Below, piece after piece: positions 33,301 through 33,678 of a stretch of 33,678 bases of DNA. The notes below the pieces were generated by a model. The model ran no database searches. It worked only from the letters and a program-made list of their open reading frames with translations, and was not told the origin of the DNA. This stretch comes from Alteromonas profundi. GTDB lineage: Bacteria; Pseudomonadota; Gammaproteobacteria; Enterobacterales; Alteromonadaceae. The stretch spans positions 1 to 33,678 of the forward strand of contig NZ_JAAAWN010000005.1 of NCBI RefSeq assembly GCF_010500865.1, written 5' to 3'. Position 1 is the stretch's first letter; every line of letters begins with the position of its first letter. Made by a program: the position numbers and the translations under genes.

Positions 33301-33678
33301 ACTCACACCTTTGTTGATGGTAACAGCAGCACAACGATCAGTGTGCAAATCGTTAATGATGAAGGTACGTTTAACGCAGGCACCATTGATGTCACCATCA
33401 ACAACGTAGCGCCAACGTTAGCGCTATCGGGCGCGTCGACCAGTATCCAAAATACCGCGTATACCTTGAACCTTGGAGCAATTATCGACCCAGGTGACGA
33501 TACCATTGTTGCGAATGGAATTACCGTGAATTGGGGCGATGGCACAACAGAAACCTACAGCAGTGTGGGCGATGTGTCGCACACATATACCACAGTCGGT
33601 GACTTTACTATCAGGGTAAGTCTCGAAGATGAAGACGGTACGTTCAGCGATGTCGCTACGCAGGCGGTGAGTGTCAAT
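16993..33678 (+). CDS. giant multidomain repeat protein (propellers, connectors, PKD), 3' end outside window
   Basis: An open frame of at least 5562 codons; I translated it line by line and found no stop. AAGGA lies eight bases before the ATG. There is no signal peptide and no LapA-like retention domain at the N-terminus. Residues about 1-4436 are eight blocks of seven blade repeats (typically DGSFVVTW..GIFAQRFDANG..GNEFQVNTTT..Q) separated by about 160-residue connectors. Residues 4437-4547 are a cadherin-like domain (EDENIVIDVNEF..YLGDQDFNGLDSFTW). From 4548 onward come at least eleven PKD domains (DWGDG motif). The composition is acidic with no cysteine seen, as in type I-secreted RTX adhesins, whose C-terminal signal would lie beyond the edge. 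A surface adhesin or matrix protein is the likely role, by inference. Confidence 0.88.
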   Translation, partial: MATPISNERLVNSIINNSTGANHTSAFADGSYITVWHSTADVGNSYGIFAQRFNANGTPVGHEFQVNVPFDSYSQQNPKVTTLADGSFVVTWNGSGEGDGDGIFARHFNASGEPTTGNVLINEDISSTQDHPDIATLDDGNIVIGWRSNSSNNAELVFRAFDSSLTPISTEQAITVQGDTTTYYLDISAHAGGFAATWYPYYGDEAVRFQQFNNDLSEKGAITQIGLQAGGDQDNPKIEYFSNGDFVIVWEEDNGLDGSSDGVYAQLFNADGTNASGVFLVNTTTSSSQNRPDVAVLDDDTFVVTWDGRTTLDGSFVSGIVYQQFAKDGTPIGLETLATSAINANNNQSSPDITALTSGEFVITWDSYSFITDDSTRAGIVQRVFSTTSNSIVDTPPEIVGMVEQIVFDENVVNAAPQIIDIAVAIVDPDTANYDGGELSIAYVVGGSSEDSLSIRNQGTGSSQIGVSGSQITYEGNVIGTIAEGGDNGNNLLVNLTSNANVESIEALLENVQYANSSQSPLATRTISIRLDDGAGNTSSNVITEIIVEQTNDSIASVGTTERVNTYTNSSQSGPSISEFDDGSFIVVWDSYTQNDTNNYGIHAQRFNASGEPIGLELQINQSDFLPSDSSQQHANVATFSDGSFMVTWDGAGEVGQDGSGIYGRVFNSDGTPATDDFQVNQYTSNTQSDSQITRLSNGNVAVSWQSSGADGSGWSIVTRIFDSNGAPVTDEIVVNNTTTSTQYAPSIDSYDGGYIVGWYSNTQAGGSSGDIVARAVNNDGTFASEELDITLGQTGDQHSVQVNASADGSYVLTWVDHSGNADGSGHGIVAQKFDASHNALTAQIVINENSSSTQYRPDIAQLDNGNYIFTWNDANLGSIMRREFTSDLIPIDSELRVESNISTSVDNPVVIGSGNNYFIAFEQSGTGFDSTDISLNRFGSFAEVTGPEVTGFASSYNFDEALVNAGLVPLELGVSVADVSGAGFDGGSLTVGYNAGGAEDDQLGLINQGNAAGQVGVSGNSVFYEGTQIGTLLSDGQSGSQLVITFNANATTEAVEGVLEATSYQNTSNSPEESRSISLRLTDANGASSENIDFSVNVSAEIDSTVPVFTASLVNTFTDGVQYKSDIAAFDNGSYVVVWQSEGQENNNGVYSIHGQRFGADGNAIGTEFLVSQESALTVGQSDNDPKVTTFSDGSYVVVWQGHGTNDSVDIKARLFDANGSALGDEFQVNDFVSGSQEYPDVVRLSDGNFAVTWPSASGDGSSWGVSYRIFQNDGTAVTNELVANTTVTGTQYSPSIDATSTGFAITWYSDNHNGSTSNEIIVQQFANDGTPLGSEIEVTSLSAGNQATPKISYAADGSFVVVWEDTTNLSDGSGSAILAQRYDASGSSLGQTFVVNENPASSQYRPSIDHLPNGNFVITWYSANSNDIFRREFSSDGQPLDGDQLVNMGQQSGTQTRPSVASLGNGDYVITYHDQSSADGSSYGIFQSFFGSQSTNQSPTLAGFTNEVTFAENAVNNAPQILDAAVSFQDSDSTNFEGGVVTLGYIQFGGVEDQLGVNNQGNGLSQIGVSGSTISYSGTVIGNIVNDGQNGATLRIELNINATPEAIEALVQNLTYANTSEAPNAQRTLSLNVEDGDGGSTGNQTITVNVSPDTDGSESVFGPDLVNTFTAGGQYSPDVASFSDGSYVVTWVSSTQDDSSLGVYAQRFDANGLSVGNEFLVNTTTVSTQSDPAVTVLSDNSFVITWEGNGISDGSGVFAQLYASDGSPLGSEFLLRDGADNSETLVDVVALSDGKFATTWTDSGGDASGWGISVRLFNADGTPAGASFTANTTTSNTQYNSSISSFSGGFVVSWYSTTQAGGNSSDIVMQRFDNSGNAIGSEIDLLIDGSQQNNQVAAFLDGSFVVVFQSTDGSSDGVFAQRYNADGTANGDLIQVNETLTENQTEPTVATLPNGNFIVGWTGNGVGDNNGAFIREFDGNGVPIDGEVLASSTSVSNVDNISLTGLGASNNFIAVWADSSLEPDDSSWGVFQNIFGNPSDFNRTTPPSLDDVTDTRQIVNSVASTPVRIDADVDFTHISDDFNGGMLEVFYLTQSDADDLLAIDTTGTGIGQISVSGVDVSFEGTVIGQISSGENGTNGSGLSVTFNANATAIAIDALIEHLTYASQNNVENDETISIRVTDGNGAATQGNAISIEIRSSVSAPTFLMEDFDRNITFNESDVVGQLALLDSNINFEYKGSNSLDGGYLSLRYISNSETFEDTLGVVNIGTGNGQISVSGSTILYEGVAFASIDSSDNGEAGSDLRIDFTTGVTDEAVEALIEALGYSSDSGALNTRSVRLYVYDSANNYSTNIDYSLNFEQSVNDFDLVGEPSLINQVTAGNQAMPSASELSGGGYVVTWTGENSLDGSSNGIFAHIFDENGQAVGNQFVVNTENFGNQTNADVAGLSDGSFVVVWESVTSESNSDINVYAQRFTASGQALGDQFIVNENLSSTQGTPVVTALATGGFVVAFDTYDTATGDTSGIGIGMRFFDNDGVATTAELLANTSISGSQNNADLAASASAVVATWRSNAGDDVFARIFNPVDGTELVSEFKVNTSEGNVWNQPAVTALDDGTFVLVWGHYIDEFSRDFWGFRGQRIDANGNFIGDEFIVNTSETSWNSNDGIDIASLNNGNFAVTWGANAGVYVQEFEATGTTPTKVDGPVLAGSGPSTDHQSTIVSVGNQSAAVIWSGYNLTSPANSTYEIGQQLVGVASDFSDSDGPQIENIPAEITITESTNTEFIFSNVDILDSDSPDFDGGLLTIDIVSGYRDIVNTNQEFADDNFTIENQGVGQGQISVSGSTVNYAGAAIGTIAQDGQAGNGLHIALNTNATLEAVNALIQAIGYSNLSTSPQASREVALRLTDGDGGSSANQVVTLNITEVANGSTPQTSDIQANSFELGNQTTPALAEMASGGFVMVWTSDANQDGNGQGIFAQRYSENGAPIGNEIAINTSTLNSQSLPSVATNGNGFVVAWSDTGGVDGSGYGIVAQRFDEFGEPVGGEFVINETTSSTQNDPQIIQLSSGGFAVVWEGNGNGDNSGVFGRLFNEDGTPLSAEFLINESTSGSQYDPSITELASGQLAVTYESSNQITIRLVNADGTTLAPEIIIDRPVTTEREPDITALSNGNFVVSYTVNNDGNGSGVFAQLFDSSGNIIGDEIRVNEGISGSQYQSKVDALSTGGFVVSYYSGASPDGIFTQEFDAAGNAIDGNNQVNINNVSTDWEPVVLGLSSGGYITAWSGYNVEAGVNNSYGVFWRGFGSDGQFSDGAGQIEIAGLPSEITLTESDTPEAFIPSGDLFGAESNDFNGGSLTVTVITGYGAQGQFVSANEQDNFSVLSSGNGLGEISVSGSTISYEGTAFASITKDGANGNELHINFNANANQASINALLQALSYLNSSDGPTLERTISLRLTDGDGNSTSNNAISFVVEPVADGAKPQGDEIQVNTYQENDQRYSEVTELEDGSLVVVWQSQNQDGWSDGIVGQRFDANGSPIGNEFIVNEYTPEGQTYPSITAVAGGFVVAWQGRGEDDSSGIFGRLFDLNGVQQSDDFVINDTLASAQSQVRLTSMANGGFAAIFRGNGVGDNSGTFFTTFDANGNRVITETLANATISGTQSEPDITELANGKLVVSYRTSSDIEAQIFNSDGSAFSGAITLADSSDSEYQPKVAALDNGGFVVTYTDDNDTSNAGVFAQLFDANGQAVGELLRVNEETSGAQYEPDVTALAGGGFAISYSDSNNPDSIFVQQFDNDGNIVDGPKRAETNNVNGNYEPSITALSNGGFAVTWTSYNTEPDQANSYGILMRMFGSDDQFETSQAPVVEIASNSIEFSESSLNFAPQLLFIGAGVADIDTTDFTNGQLEIARISSYGQGDQLGRQSFFPQDNLGIQNQGSGANEIALSGSDVLYEGTVIGTLDSSGTNDTALVVTFNANASAQAIESLLEAVTYRNTSDAPESTRTYSVRLTDGAGGSSLAQSIVVNISQNLDGNLPTLQPERVVNTDTTGYQSSSQTSALYDSNGELDGYVVSWQDSQSGDVHFQLYDNENNPVGSNEVANTTLTSTQSDITVQSLNNSTFVMTWTSSASSQDGSGSSVVGRIFNNDGSPFNQAPHNGAEFVINTEASSSQSHSQIAALPNGEFAVVWQTYDSDTGDNSGWGVAMQRFDATGQALGGELLVNTTVSSNQDTADISALASSTALPDGGYVVSWQSPDSSNDGIFAQVFDANGNAVGSEFQVNTTVTGSQTQSAVAGLANGDFVITWTDNTADLSNSGVYAQRFTFNAVGESVAIGDEFRVNQDYLYSQYDPSIVALSGGGFAIAFTGNDGSGDGVFVQEFDQAGRLIDVPQLINQNTSSTQDEPSLAALSNGGFIASWTSWMGGTDGYDVFMQRFGNQVPQTTDFVVQGNEDENIVIDVNEFLNAFVDPEGEPLQEVAFITLPISGVIALNGIAITPGQIFDINALQTGVLTYLGDQDFNGLDSFTWAGSDGANFAEPATTNITVLPVNDAPGMSVGADDTGTESYGTGFSHTINFTDPDGDTLLVNVDWGDGESSQYTTNSGTLNTGHRYLDDGVYTVTVTVDDQSGTPEAIETQTYQATISNVAPSIGLFGNNDVEQDQVYTLRLGNPSDPGDDTVTDFIVDWGDGTVETFNSPGDVTHVYATPGNFEISIDLVDEDGTYVGVSTKDVQVSVPAEVLDVQTISDTTANEGSTFVQSISFTDPTDQNSNGWTYSIDWGDGSVQNNVAIFSRDFNIAHNFADDGVYDVTVTVSDDVNGQTDTETFSVTVGDVAPTINLHGGGSVNEGSVYSLTASVFEPGDDPIQEFVIDWGDGTVETIIGDEFGTQTHVYSDGPFGFNISVDVVNDDGTFENAGTQFVNVLNVAPSSTITGPTDVNEGSEVTYTFGDIVDPGDDTTSNTVIDWGDGTTTAYTGAGEYGHTFADGNATRSIRLLVTDEDADPHVAATLIVDIEDIEPSINVSGASETDEGSVYTLTLADLVDPGDDPVTEYLIDWGDGSAVQSVADLGDVTHTFVDGNSSATISVQVVNDEGTFNAGNIDVTINNVAPTLALSGASTSIQNTAYTLNLGAIIDPGDDTIVANGITVNWGDGTTETYSSVGDVSHTYTTMGDFTISVSLEDEDGTFSDVATQAVSVSAPADTVDVAAQANAVIDEGDTFTRTINFTDGEDNGAAGYTVDIDWDNDGNVDESFATSSNSFDVSKVFADGASVQTVSITVTDDAGESDTEAFEVIVNNVAPVSSIIGPVDVDEGSEAIFTFGDILDPGDDIITSAVIEWGDGTTTAYTGAGDYGHTFADGDSSPVISLIVTDEDGTYTAASLGVAVNDVAPSITVSGASETDEGSVYTLTLADLVDPGDDPVTEYLIDWGDGSAVQSVADLGDVTHTFVDGNSSTTISVQIVNDEGTFNAGTIDVTINNVAPTLALSGASTSIQNTAYTLNLGAIIDPGDDTIVANGITVNWGDGTTETYSSVGDVSHTYTTVGDFTIRVSLEDEDGTFSDVATQAVSVN
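30634..33678 (+). repeat. PKD-domain array
   Basis: At least eleven tandem PKD-like domains of 88-99 residues, with starts near 30634, 30913, 31186, 31471, 31751, 32021, 32298, 32566, 32863, 33136 and 33411; the last is cut by the window edge. Each has a VAP(S/T) junction, DPGDD, (D/N/E)WGDG (one copy has DWDNDG) and a terminal V.DE(D/G)GT. PKD domains are Ig-like beta-sandwiches common as stalks in surface proteins. Confidence 0.88.
31751..33678 (+). repeat. higher-order duplication of four PKD domains (about 1113 bp period)
   Basis: Sequence from about 31751 recurs at about 32863 with an offset of 1113-1116 bp, which is four PKD domains. Over 32101-32578 versus 33214-33678 the copies differ at only a few positions, and one stretch of about 150 bases (around 32278-32430 versus 33391-33543) is identical in my reading. 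The duplication is recent and may continue beyond the edge. Confidence 0.88.

Noticed and set aside
30891..33545. Several minus-strand frames opposite the PKD repeats, two with nearly the same sequence
   Set aside because: They are antisense shadows; their similarity only reflects the 1113-bp duplication on the coding strand.

Overview
The window looks like chromosomal DNA of a marine gammaproteobacterium, most likely an Alteromonadales relative. This is inferred from moderate GC, an integron cassette array with attC-like sites, a FecI/FecR/TonB-receptor operon, an IS10-like fragment and a giant repeat protein of the type I secretion kind. No marker gene fixes the genus.

Region 1 (1-11312) is the distal part of a chromosomal integron cassette array. 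At least ten attC-like sites of about 48-115 bp can be placed, each with a RYYYAAC-type left end, a GTTRRRY-type right end and a hairpin-forming middle. Most cassette genes are small, lie on the + strand and directly precede an attC: small membrane proteins, a lipoprotein, an FG-GAP propeller protein, a GNAT acetyltransferase, a pseudopilin-like protein, an NTF2-like exported protein and a 61-residue orphan. One cassette carries a RelB/RelE-type toxin-antitoxin pair on the opposite strand. No integrase is in the window; given the attC orientation it should lie upstream of position 1. The array is interrupted at about 2453-6902 by a tightly coupled minus-strand operon (alpha/beta hydrolase, LytS-type kinase, LytTR response regulator). 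That operon sits between two copies of one inverted-repeat element (about 270 and 63 bp), followed by a truncated IS10-like element whose outer tip abuts an orphan attC right end.

Region 2 (11313-16500) is chromosomal backbone: an ECF sigma factor, a FecR-type anti-sigma factor and an STN-containing TonB-dependent receptor in one operon, closed by a strong bidirectional terminator. The 3' remnant of a second, related TonB receptor reads into that terminator from the other side.

Region 3 (16993 to the window end) is one uninterrupted reading frame of at least 5562 codons that runs off the edge. Read by hand, it consists of eight blocks of exactly seven blade-like repeats (56 in all), each block fitting a seven-bladed beta-propeller with a 'Velcro' strand at its start. 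The blocks are separated by about 160-residue connector domains. Then come one cadherin-like domain and at least eleven PKD domains, the last ones in a nearly identical 1.1-kb higher-order duplication. The protein has no signal peptide, is acidic and shows no cysteine in my reading, which fits a type I-secreted surface or adhesion protein. Its C-terminus and transporter lie outside the window. This 'string of propellers' is the most striking object here.
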